From: Tubiluchus corallicola
Lineage: Eukaryota > Priapulida > Priapulimorpha > Priapulimorphida > Tubiluchidae
NCBI GenBank assembly: GCA_030141605.1
Contig: JAQGDQ010000147.1
Span: 310,001-374,000 of the forward strand
Direction of reading: 5' to 3'
DNA length: 64,000 nt
Shown here: piece after piece, positions 53,913-64,000 of the stretch
Layout of the letters: every line of letters starts with the position of its first letter
Position numbering within the stretch: the stretch's first letter is position 1
Made by a program: the position numbers and the translations under genes
Notes under the pieces: generated by a model
Seen by the model: the letters and a program-made list of their open reading frames with translations, nothing else
The model's database searches: none
Told to the model about the DNA's origin: nothing

Positions 53913-54960
53913 AGTGAGCAAGCAAGCAAGCAAGCAAGCAGGCAGGCAAGTAAGTAAGTTTTGCTTTACGCCGATTTTCATTACATACAAGAAACATTAG
54001 TCCACAAGGGACTATCCAATTGACTAAAAATTATAACAACCACAAATTAAAACAATAAATAAAGGCTTAATTAAGACTTATCGCAACTTCAGAATTACTC
54101 TTATGCTAAAAAAGTAAAATGCCAATTTGCGCATATATTAATAAGATAACGTTTCTTGACTTTGCGGGAGAAGTGTTGGCGACGTTCTAATACTATTATT
54201 AAGATCATTCCAGATTTTGGATCCTTCATATATAATTTATATAAATGAATTTAATCCATTTCTTGTAGCTTAGACTAACGGGATTTTTAATTTCAAATCG
54301 CTTCTTAAAGGATATACTGTGTTTCCCTTCTCAAACATTTGGCATATATAAGAGGGACTGACTTACACACTTCTTTAAAAAAATTGCATTTATATATTGT
54401 AACTATACTAGGCACTTTGGCCTTTTTTTAACATTGTTATGTAGCTTGAATTAAAGTCTTGATACACAATTCTCAGTGTTCTCTCTCGGAGGTTCTCAAA
54501 ATTGCGCATCTGTGTTACACAGTGACCTAGCTTCACCAATGGGCAATGTGTAAAATTTTCCCTAACAAAACTTTGATATGCAGTCAATCTCGATTTTACA
54601 TTTAAACTATCGGCAATTCTTCTAAACGCATTTAACTGCCTTCTTGGTTTTCTAGATAAAGCAGCAATATGTGCTTTAAACTCAAGCTTCGGATTTATAT
54701 GCACACCAAGAAGATTTAAGCAGTCCGTTAGCTAGCAGATAATGGTACTTTTCAGAGTTTGCCTGCATTTGGTTACATTGAAATTTTCTATTTTCAAGAT
54801 CTCGATTTTCACCTGCAACAACTAGCATATTATCATCAGTAAAGTTACCAAGTTTAAAACGAGCGTGAAATCATTTAAAAACACGTTGAATTAGTCTTTC
54901 TCCGCTAAAAGTTTCTGAATTCGAGAAGCTAATGACTTCCGTCAAGTTTTTACAAAGGTT
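53913..54960 (-). mobile_element. LINE reverse-transcriptase fragment B with 3' tail
   Basis: Minus-strand remnant of a CR1/jockey-type LINE. In order: FTDDNMLVVAGEN (a decayed F/Y-A-DD box) near 54830, HINPKLEFKAHIAAL at 54704, RRQLNAFRRIADSLN, an FTHCPLV motif, and LRERTLRIVYQDFNSSYITM. After a frameshift follow MFEKGNTVYPLRSD and GSKIWNDL, the usual C-terminal end. The 3' boundary is a tetranucleotide tail (gctt/actt on this strand) at 53913-53960, typical for these elements. The 5' end is truncated and several frameshifts make it inactive. Confidence 0.8.
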
Positions 54961-55323
54961 CATTCAAAAACCTGCTGTATCTGGACCCACTTATTATGGT
55001 TTAGATTATTGGTCAAAGCGTGGCTTACTGTAGACGTATTGTTGAAAGGTAGCTGGCTACTGGCTCCTATTTGATTGCGATCTTGGCCTGCTGTAACAGT
55101 CTGAAGAAAATGATAATATGGCATTATTGTGTTCACTTGCTTCGTGTCCGTAAAGGTCACCATAGTAGCTAAGGTCATGTAATCTATCACAATTGTTTCT
55201 CTCACATAAGGGGGTTGACGAATGTACTGTTTTAATAGTCGTGTCTCCACCTGGTGAGCCATATCTGCTACTAGGCTGAATATATGCTCCATAATAGCTG
55301 TAATTCGGTAAGCCATTTACCTT
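54960..55323 (-). other. Candidate 3' coding exon of the unidentified membrane protein gene (two rival frames)
   Basis: Two frames are open here. Frame 1, after ttacag at 55298, runs 55297-54960 (111 codons plus stop, beginning AIMEHIFSLVADMAHQVE with a G from the previous exon). Frame 2 runs from 55320 or 55323 to a stop at 55059-55057 and is rich in Tyr, Ser and Gly (YYGAYIQPSSRYGSPGGD). Frame 1 fits an exon ending at 58446, frame 2 fits one ending at 58432. Both models leave one continuous protein with the exon at 62713-63079 (272 or 252 residues). No family recognised; one or both may be chance. Confidence 0.3.
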
Positions 55324-56020
55324 CTTTTATTATAGAAACCCGCAATATTACGATTTGATTAGAATAATCTAATATATAAACTGTAAAAGCTTTTAATTGT
55401 ATTCTCATCTCATTCTTATCGAAGTTTGTTCGTTGGTGTCTTATATTGTGCCCTACGACCCTAGTAACATTTCAAGTTATTTAATAGTAATGAGAGTAAC
55501 CTGTCTCAAAACGCATAAAAGTTAATGATTTGCAGCAAGAGAACCACATCTGATATGCTCGGACCTGACCATTTTCTTTCCTGAAACTAAGACACTAAAT
55601 GTGGTTGAATTAACGATGCCCTTTGATATCCTGATAACATACAGAGGACTAGAGAAAACCGAGATACGCTGCTTTGGTCACAGATTTGCAAAATCGTGAA
55701 TTCATTGTAAAATATAGGAGTATCATTTGAAGTCACAAATCGCGCCGGGTATATTTCTACGGATAATATAAAGCAGCTAAACAATCGTTTAAAACTGTGC
55801 AAGTTTGCCGGAAAAAAGCCTACAGTTCATAACAAAACATCAAAGTTAGCAATGCTCTGTTCATACACTATTTTTAATTCGAAGTTTTCATCTCAGTTGG
55901 TCAGTAATAATTTATGATAATTTCTAGTCATTTTTATATGCTTCACTGATCCATTGAATCAGTTAATCTCTTTGTGTCTTTACCACTCTCTTGTAAATAT
56001 TTTATTTGTATGTTTTTTGC
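55324..56020. other. No assigned feature
   Basis: A 71-codon minus-strand frame (55587-55802) is present without recognisable motif. Confidence 0.4.
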
Positions 56021-56028
56021 CAACAAGT

Positions 56029-56180
56029 AGTTATATATATCAATGGCGTATATATATATATATCAATAGTATATAGTATTATACACTATATATTAGTATT
56101 ATTATACTACAATACACTATATTGTAGTATTATTATAGTATATAGTATTAGCAGGTATCATATACATATATATATTGTTT
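56029..56180. repeat. AT-rich palindromic tract
   Basis: Mostly ta/tat/tag units. It contains a perfect 10-base inverted repeat (tactacaata ... tattgtagta, 56105-56114 and 56120-56129) with a 5-base loop. Confidence 0.8.
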
Positions 56181-57109
56181 TTATTGTAGACTGTATTTTA
56201 CTGTTGGACGTGAAACAAATAAATAAATAAATTGTACGATTGCAATTTTTGGATATAAAAGTAATATGTAAATAGTTTGTTGTATTGGAATTCATGTTAT
56301 GCCATAATACAGCTAAATACTTCCACTAGTAATTGCCACTTTTAATTGTTCTGTTTGCTATATGCGTTTGTGTCTTTTTGTAGCAAATCTTGTGAACCCT
56401 AACTGGGCTTCCATATACATTTATACATTCAATAAACATATATTTTGCTCACGGAAAGAAATTCTAAAAGTTCTAGAAAATTTTAAGAAATTCTACGAAT
56501 GCAAAGCTATTGAAGATTTTACTAGTTTCCTTTGGATTAAACATTTTTACATTTTGTATTTGCATCGGAAATTATTATGTAATTATAACCAATAATTGTG
56601 CCCAAAAACCACTCATTATCTTCGTTTACTTATTTATATTATTTGGCACATAATGGAAAAAACACATACCAACTTGACACGAACAACGAAAAACTTCTAT
56701 TTGACCTCAAGTTTAAAATATGGAACTCAGAATAATGCAGTAAATTGCACTGAGCAGGACTTACCGGATAATAAAAGAAAAGCTCCTTAGCAAATCAAAG
56801 GATTTTGTAATTCTTTACAGGGATTCAGAGTTTAAACGCAAGCTCATAAATCTCGTTGAGCAAGTAAAATCTTTGTCGTTATTATCCTTGTGAGGATACT
56901 AAGTAAGAGCCATTTGTCTTTACGTTGAGTTTAAAAATACTGATGCAGTTAAATGCCTGAGAGTGTTCCTATAAATACTATCAAATCTTATTTACTGTTA
57001 TTATTTTTGCCATGGTCATTGCACATATAATACGTCAGCATTATAGTCATCACAACCATCATGACTCTTATTACTATCATCAGTTAAGTAAAGCGCTTTT
57101 GATTTAACT

Positions 57110-57745
57110 GTTCATTAAGAATGTACACAACAAGTACTATTCCAGCAGAAGTGTCTGTATTGTAAGTTTGTGCAGAATAAGGATTAATCTAGACTACAAG
57201 TCATGACTTCAAAGCGTGAGCAGAATAAAGACTTTTCTAACAGAATTATGACGGTCACTCAGGACTAATCTATCTTCTCCTATTAAACTCAATAAATTAT
57301 TCCTACCGTGCTCGTTGACAGACCATTTCAGCTGGAACTTCCTGACTTCCAGACTTAAATGTGTGTGCAAGTATCTTTACCTTAACTGTGTGCACAACAG
57401 GTATCATTTTAGCAAAAGCGTCTATACTGTAAGTATTTGTGGAACAGGAAGATCACTCTAGCAGTAGTTCACGTACTTTCAGTGTGTGTAGAATACAGAC
57501 CATTCTAGGCGAAGTGTCTGTACCCTAAGTGAGTGCGATATAGGGAGCATTCTAGCAAATGAAAGACCTATGTGTGTGAAGAACATGGAGTACGCTTGCA
57601 AAAGTGTCCGTATTTTAACTGTGGGAAGAACAGGTAGTATTTTAGCAAAAGTGTCCGTAGACTCCGTGCTTTAAATGTGTGCAGAATAGGAAGTGCTCCA
57701 GCAAAAGTGTCCGTGTTTCAAGTGAGTGGGGAACAGGGAGTATAT
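57110..57745 (+). repeat. Diverged ~47-bp tandem repeat
   Basis: Eight or nine copies of a core agcaaaagtgtccgta preceded by gtgtgcagaacagg. Core starts near 57401, 57451, 57499, 57545, 57588, 57634, 57690 and 57738, with an earlier isolated copy near 57134. Spacing is 43-56 bases. The rightmost copies are the most alike. Confidence 0.8.
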
Positions 57746-58431
57746 ATATTGCGTACTTTCATACATCAAAAGAAATAATCGATTTACTGTACTAAGGGCA
57801 CCGGGTGCATTTATTCTGTGCTGTGGCTTTGACTAGAGTTAACCATTGTAAATTGATTTTAAAAATTAACTCAGAAACTAACATGCCAAAAATTGTTATA
57901 CAGCTTTTAGCACACTTTTATATTAATTAAACCCTATGGGAACGATGGAGAAATTTTGTATCTGCAGACTTGATATGTAATAAACGGTGTCAGACAGGAT
58001 AGAATTCTGTCTCTTAGAGTCTTTAACTTTTATTTTAAGGACGTAAGTGTACGTCTTAGCGATACCCAAGTTGAGTGTAGATTAAATGGTAAACTACTGA
58101 ATATTTTAATACATGCAGACTATGTAGTCCATATTGACAAATATTGTTAAATATAGGAACAGTTTTGATTAATACTTATCAGTCTTTTCTGAGGAAGTTA
58201 AGCTGAATGCTGACAAAACAAAACAGGTGACAAACAATCCAAACAAATCGAAAAATATTTCTTTTGATGATGTATGTTGTGGAAGTTACAAGTTAATGCT
58301 ATACACATATACTTACTATACTATATACATATACATATACTAGATGCATAATATACATATATTTTGTACGTTTCATGAACTCTTAGTTCGAAATAAAACT
58401 TTTGCTTACTTAATGCGTGTGTATTGTTTAC

Positions 58432-58559
58432 AGAATATGACCTACCATCTGGCGTACGCATTACATATCGCATGAGCCCATCGTTTCCCTGGTGTAGTAA
58501 TGGAAAACTAATATGGTGTCTTATCATTCGCAGTTGACTTATTACGGCATTAATGACAT
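58432..58559 (-). other. Candidate second coding exon of the unidentified membrane protein gene
   Basis: Open frame from an acceptor ctaataag ending at 58560. Joined in phase to the G left by the exon ending at 62713, it continues the protein as DVINAVISQLRMIRHH, then FPLLHQGNDGLMRYVMRTPDG. Two donors are possible: gtaggt (exon end 58446) or gtaaac (exon end 58432, adding RSYS). The acceptor has a weak pyrimidine tract. The amino-acid flow suits the start of a segment following a membrane helix, but no homologous family was recognised. Confidence 0.4.
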
Positions 58560-60713
58560 CTTATTAGTTGCTTGAATTTGTCAATAATTACTTTTATTCC
58601 ATTTTTGTATAGTTGCCCTACAACAAAGTTTAGTTTCTATCAGCTATGGTTCAAACATGAGAATCACACCATAGACAACTTAATATTGAATAAGCATTAC
58701 ACCATTGTACGTGATTAAAGGCGCAATTCAAGTGGACAGGTTTTTGGTGGAACGATAATAGTTGACCTATATCGTTATGCTATTATTTATCAGTGGAAAT
58801 AAGTTTGCCAACTGCATGTTCTTTACAATGGTTGCTTGAAGTAGTAACAAACAAAAAGCGTGTGTACTACCTCTCTCCATATATTTAACCCTCGCCTATC
58901 GGTCTACCGCTCTTTTCTCGTAATCAATCAGCCGTAAACAGTTTATGAGAAGGGCTTCGTGAGCTGACTGACAGTAAAAGTGCAGATTAATGACGAAATA
59001 ATGTGCAAAATTCGCAGCCGACTCTCTCCAAAATATCACATCCGATTGGCCGCACAGTACAACGGCTTTTTAATTGTTATTTAGAATCTAGCAAGAAACG
59101 CGCACGTTATATCATTCTGAAAATGGAATGACCATCGCGTGTTAAACGAATGGCCATAAACTACTGCAACACTTTCAGACATTGTAAAAGGTTACGTATT
59201 AATAATTTAGTGAGTTATAAGGCGTGCTTGGTAAAGTGGAAACTGAAAAGCTAATAGAGGGTAATTATGCTACTACTACTACAACAACTATTGTGGAACA
59301 GCAGCTAACAATTATAACTGCTAGTCACCTGGCTAGTGAAAGACATTCTTCAACGGCTAAATTAGATTTCATGTGCAAAAAGACAAAGTATTCACATTAT
59401 AATTATTTATAGTGAGTAGTGTTGAACTTAAGACTACTAAAGTTTTATCACTTTTGAGAACGAAAAATGAATGCGCACAAATTTGCCATAAAATTTTCTG
59501 TGTAGGCCTGCTCACACTTAGTTCTTAGTATGTTTTTGCGCCTAGTTTCAAGTCTTCATTTCAACCTTTTCAAAAATTTTCCGATTTGAAACGCAAACAT
59601 TTATTGTAGTAATCATATTTAACTTATACATGGCTTTATTGCTCATGATGATTAGTGTAAGACTAAGTTAAGGCAAAATGAAGTATTTTTTCGCTGCAAT
59701 TTTCCAAATTTTCTGCTTTTCGTGAATAGGCCCGAATGTGTCAGCGAGACTAGCAAAAGAAACCGAAGAGAAATATGAAGAGCTTTTGTAGGTCTATTCA
59801 GTCAACAAAACTACGTATCTACAATCACGTACAATCACAAAAACAAGCTTGTGCACTAAAGTCAAAATGGCTTCTTCTTGTGTTTAGTTGTCTATATTGA
59901 ACAAGCGATGCAATTTTGTCAAACCACGCCACTATTATTAAATCCTTAAGGCTGCTGCACTTACAAGAATGCCAAACGGTATAATTACTGAGATTAACCC
60001 CTTTGATTATTCCTCTTATTCGTAGGTAAAATTAGTTGTAACTTGTCAATGCGCGAACATTCCACATTGTCAGTACAATTTTTACAAAGGTTGTCAAAGG
60101 AGAGTTGGCTAGTTCATTTACTAATATTGATGAATATATACTTTCTCTGCATGCCTTTATAAAGTTCGTATAATTTCAAGCTCATTGAGATGCGTAAAAT
60201 GAAAAATGGTAATAACATTAATGCAACTTGCTAAAATAAAATAAAACGGCTCGGTGTAATAAGTAAAAGCTTTATCATTAACGCCTGTTAGCTAGCGTTT
60301 AACGAAAGAACAACGGCTAAAGCTTGCTTTTGTGTAATGGCTATGGCGTATAATGACTTTGATACGCTGTCTCTAGGGACTTGGGCAAATCTTGCAATTG
60401 CTTTAGTTCCGTGTACGTTTTCCCTCAGTTACTTAATGACCTTAACTTTGCATTAGCCAGTAGAAAATTTGCTCTGTCGAGATTAATAATTCAGATTTTC
60501 GAGTATGAGCGGAAAGCTGCATTCAAAACATTTGTCTGTCAAAATTTTCTCGAACAGCGTTCTAACATTGTGTAATTTTAATTCGAAAAATGCAGTCAGT
60601 AAGGACAGGCAAGTGCAACTATTGTAGGCCTAAAGACTGATGGCTTAGTCAAGGACAACTTCGAAGAAAATGATACCAGTTGCACTTTGTTCACAAGAAA
60701 GACCGTAAGAATA

Positions 60714-61310
60714 GATTAGATTAGATTTATTCAATCCAAACATAGAATTGTACATATACAATAAAATCTTTTAAATATGATTAGCTAATGTTTTAGGAAG
60801 GGAGAAAGCCACTAGGCACGAATGCATTTACGGTGGCCCACATTAATTAGTTATTTCTATTAAATTTACAAGAAGGATTAAAATCAAACATAAGTAGTTC
60901 AAATGGAAAAGAACGTAGGCTGTTAGCATTAACAATCTCCGACAGTAAACTGTTCAACATATCGATCACACTGTTTGCAAAACAGTATTTAAAAATATCA
61001 ATACGACAATAATTTTTGTACAACTTGTAAGTTTGGCCCCTTAATTCAGGTGCGTAGGTAAAAATATCGTTAGAACTTAGATCTATAAGTACATGGCAAA
61101 CTTTGCACACCGCTTTCATATAAACGTCTGGTTTCAAAAGCCTGTAATTTTAAATGGTCTAGTCTACTAAAATAGTTAACATAGTTATAAAGGATATTGT
61201 AGGGCGAAAACTACCTTTCCGTTGGCAGAGTCAAAATTTAATACGATTTAATCAAAAGCAACAGCGCATTTTTCTTCATCGTACAGACAACTTAGTTGTA
61301 TGGAATCGTT
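60714..61310 (-). mobile_element. LINE reverse-transcriptase fragment C with 3' end
   Basis: Minus-strand C-terminal part of a non-LTR retrotransposon: KNALLLLIKS (61280 region), then RLDHLKLQAFETRR in a shifted frame, then VCHVLIDLSSNDIFTYAPEL, TYKLYKNYCRIDIFKYCFAN and VIDMLNSLLSEIVNANSL, a classical LINE C-terminal series. The element closes with a pentanucleotide tail of atcta units near 60714-60735, typical of CR1/L2-like 3' ends. It is 5'-truncated and frameshifted, so inactive. Confidence 0.8.
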
Positions 61311-62712
61311 ATTTTTTAAGTTGGTAAGTGTTACCTGAATGAATTACAACCAGATGAAATAGCTTTATTAATTTTTTATTAGAAAAATTCAATGTTTCTG
61401 CTGCACGTAAGCAGTCATCTTTAGGAAATAAAATGTTGTTATGTTTTAGTAAAATGCAAATGTAAATTTCGGTGTCTTCTTTTGCGATGTTCATTATAAA
61501 AACCGCACATAATACTAAAAGTGGAAAATCAGAAAGCGCAGAGTCAATTGATTGGTTTGAATTGTTATGTCATATAGGTATATTGCTGCTCATGTTTAAT
61601 TTACTGAAACAATTAATCTTAAAGACATTGTCAGAGTAGAGAAATGTCAAATCATTAAAACTTTATTAAAATTAATAAAGGCAAAAAAGCATAGGCACAA
61701 CATTAAATTTTAATGTCCCGTGCCCAAATGTCTCGTGTCCAATGGTTACCTAGGGCAAATCACCTATCATGCTAGTTGACTAGAGCAAAATCATTTTCAC
61801 AGACCAATGAATAGCAAAAAAGCTTAGACGTCAATACAACCAATTACTGGATGGAGCAGGCTTTTTACTACATACGTAGCATACCTAAGTACCCTAAGTA
61901 CCCAACTAGTAAGAAAGATGAGAACGGAACACTCCTTTCGTCCGAGTAAACTTTCGGTTTTAGCCATTGCAGATGGGAGTGATTTCAAGTCTTTAGTAAC
62001 AAGACCATTTTTACAGCTGGTAAAGCTTCTCTAATTAAGTACAGGCAATAAAGCTGTCAGAAACGACTCTATTCCTCTACTCTTCTAAATTATATGTGTT
62101 GTACTAGAAAGCTTATTTTCTTTCAGCATAATCAAAACAAAAGTCAAAGGCATATATGTTCGATGGATTTTGATACATGCTCAGCATTCACTGCCATGAA
62201 TCCGTGACATGATGGCATGATATGGAGCACAGCGGAACTCAATACAGATATCTAAAATTGTCGAAAATTGATTTAGAGCCTTACAACAATGGTGAGATCG
62301 GGTGCCGAGGGACAGTAGAATTCAATGAGCCAAAGTTAAATATTTCCTCATTAAAAACAAAGTTTTCTGTCGCAGGCACGTTAGCTTAAAGTGTTTCAGA
62401 GATGCAAAGTGCACTTAAAATGTACGTTAGTGGTCTTTTCGTTTGACTTGTAGTATAATAACATCTGACTGAGATTGAGACTGTTTCACATTTGCAGATT
62501 TTCGCCCTTTCGGTCATGTTTGATTTCAAAAATCTAATAATAGTGGGCTTTGCAGGATCTCTAACTCGTTTCGACAGTGTGTGTTCTTTGTAAAAGGCTT
62601 TAGGGCAAAGGCAATGATTTGCCTAAGACGTTGGTAAATCAGGCCCACAGTCACTGCACGAATCGCATACATTGTGAGCCCCCTCTATACGACTTCAACG
62701 TATTTTACTTAC
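61311..62712. other. Intron or intergenic, no feature recognised
   Basis: No coding exon could be identified on either strand. If the membrane protein model holds, this is part of its roughly 4.1-kb first coding intron, with the LINE fragment inserted in it. Confidence 0.4.
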
Positions 62713-63079
62713 CCATTTCATCCATTTTACTAGACATTCCTAACGTTGCTCCAACCAGTATCACACTCATTAGCAGAAGTCCTAGAGCTACTAGCATGAT
62801 AGCTCGACTGATCCTCTTTCTGCGTTTGGCTTCCTCTTTGTCCTCCTCGGATTCATAATCCTCTAAAGGTTCGCATCTGGTCGAATAACTGACTATTCTG
62901 CTGTCCTGGCTAATTCTGCTGACGCTACACAGGTCATTTTCAGACCGATACACGTGATAAGTTGGTTTGTAACCACGAACTGCATGGTGGTTGCACTCAC
63001 ACGGATATTCCATCGGGTATTCTTCGGTTGACAGAATTTCAATTTCATTGTCTTCCTTGTCCATTCTTAAGGAGCTCAT
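62713..63079 (-). CDS. First coding exon of an unidentified single-pass membrane protein
   Basis: Starts at ATG 63079 (a second ATG is five codons on) and ends ATGG before gtaagt at 62712, phase 1. The 122 complete codons encode an acidic soluble part, a Cys pair (PCECNHH, 26-32), an acidic run (74-83), a basic run AKRRKRISR (84-92) and one hydrophobic helix AIMLVALGLLLMSVILVGAT (93-112). Basic residues just before the helix and no signal peptide suggest type II topology, with the C-terminal part, encoded by later exons, outside the cell. A cacag acceptor-like site lies 12 bases upstream of the ATG. No known family recognised. Candidate later exons are at 58432-58559 and 54960-55323. Confidence 0.6.
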
Positions 63080-63947
63080 TGCGAAATAGATCTGTGACGA
63101 ATGACAGTTTAGAATTTACAACACAAGATCACAACATGAGATTATGCCCTGTTAAAGAAACTTTGAATTCTCTGTTTCCTTTTTGACGGATATTATCATT
63201 CGGTGATGTAATATTATTCGTATCATCATATAACGTAGAACAAGTTTAGAAAAATGATTGATTACGAAGTATCTAGCTATCTACAATAAGTAGCACGTGA
63301 AGTAAACGCCAGCTAGAAAAGTCAATAACATATCCAGAACTTACGAAACGGAAACTTTTCGGACTTCACAAACTTCATACTGCAGTTGCAGGAGCAGCCC
63401 TCTTCCTTCAGTGATCATTACCTTAATGTTAGCTGCCTATACCTGGTTGCCGTGACGGCTTGAAAAGCCTCATTGCTATTAAACCCAATGTATGCATTTC
63501 AGACAGTAAACCATTACGATGCGGCACTTTGAAAAGATTAAAGCAATTTCACGCGAACTCGTTTTTTCCTCGTTAAAGTCTTCAAAATAAACGTTATTAC
63601 TGAATGGCTTCACTGTAACGGCAGCCTTTACAACTCTTAAATATCGTTGAAGCCGCTACCCAGTTTAACGCGATTTAACATGTGTTTGCCCGGAGACCAC
63701 ACCACATCAGTCGTCAATGATGGTTCATTGCGAAGGTTAAGCTGATCAGTAACTTAGCTTCTGAGCGTCATAAACGTCAGTTGTGTAACCCCGCACGTGC
63801 ACACACGCTGTCCAATATCTGCATCTCAATGCGTCGTTGCGGTATTAGCCTCTCTGGCTTCTGTTGGCAACGAGCAACCAACACGCTTAGGCAGCTGGCT
63901 TCTCTGCTTCTCAATCAAGTCTCGCTGCGCCTGTTCTGTTCACTGTC

Positions 63948-64000
63948 ATACGATTTGATCAAAAGCAGCAGCGCATTTTTCTGCATCGTTCAGGCAACTT
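63948..64000 (-). mobile_element. LINE fragment D, continuing past the window edge
   Basis: The last about 53 bases match 61247-61299 with six substitutions (shared aatcgta, aaaaatgcgctg on the minus strand). Minus-strand reading gives MQKNALLLLIKSY, the same reverse-transcriptase segment as in fragment C. The match stops abruptly at 63948, the 3'-side boundary of this copy. Confidence 0.65.

Noticed and set aside
53806-53997. Leu/Ala/Cys-rich minus-strand frame
   Set aside because: It is the tetranucleotide 3' tail of LINE fragment B.
57110-57745. CRISPR-like array of repeats and spacers
   Set aside because: Units are diverged and irregularly spaced, the linkers are also related to each other, and the host is a eukaryote.

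Overview
The window is nuclear DNA of a multicellular animal: AT-rich, sparse in genes, full of microsatellites, minisatellites and worn LINE fragments, and its genes are broken into short exons with GT-AG introns. No prokaryotic gene layout, CRISPR array or intact rRNA/tRNA gene was seen. The two recognisable genes are metazoan families. An invertebrate fits, and an ascidian-like genome would suit the short exons and possible trans-splice acceptors, but the sequence alone does not settle the phylum. Layout: 1-710 holds a large imperfect inverted repeat cut by the window edge. 711-15164 is gene-poor and contains simple repeats and a 30-bp minisatellite seen at two places. 15165-28047 (minus strand) is a complete 15-exon gene for a sodium-coupled monocarboxylate transporter-like SLC5 protein, 583 residues after splicing. 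About 3 kb of intergenic DNA with a ~505-bp direct duplication separates it from a head-to-head neighbour, 31058-35505 (plus strand), a complete DHRS4-like peroxisomal NADPH-dependent carbonyl reductase ending in the peroxisomal signal SRL. 35506-49460 shows no gene I can support. 49461-64000 contains four LINE reverse-transcriptase remnants and, on the minus strand, a gene of unknown identity whose first coding exon (62713-63079) encodes a single-pass membrane protein with a cytoplasmic-looking N-terminus. Most notable: the reductase gene carries two adjacent near-copy exons (34282-34336 and 34388-34439) encoding the catalytic-serine strand. They are separated by a 51-base intron, and joining both creates an in-frame stop three codons into the second, so they look like a mutually exclusive pair; only the second gives the classical Ser-x12-Tyr spacing. 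The same gene has a GC-AG first intron inside the cofactor motif and a decayed tandem copy of its last codons in the 3' UTR. The transporter and the reductase share a divergent arrangement, but nothing in the sequence shows they act in one pathway beyond both belonging to small-molecule carbonyl/carboxylate metabolism.
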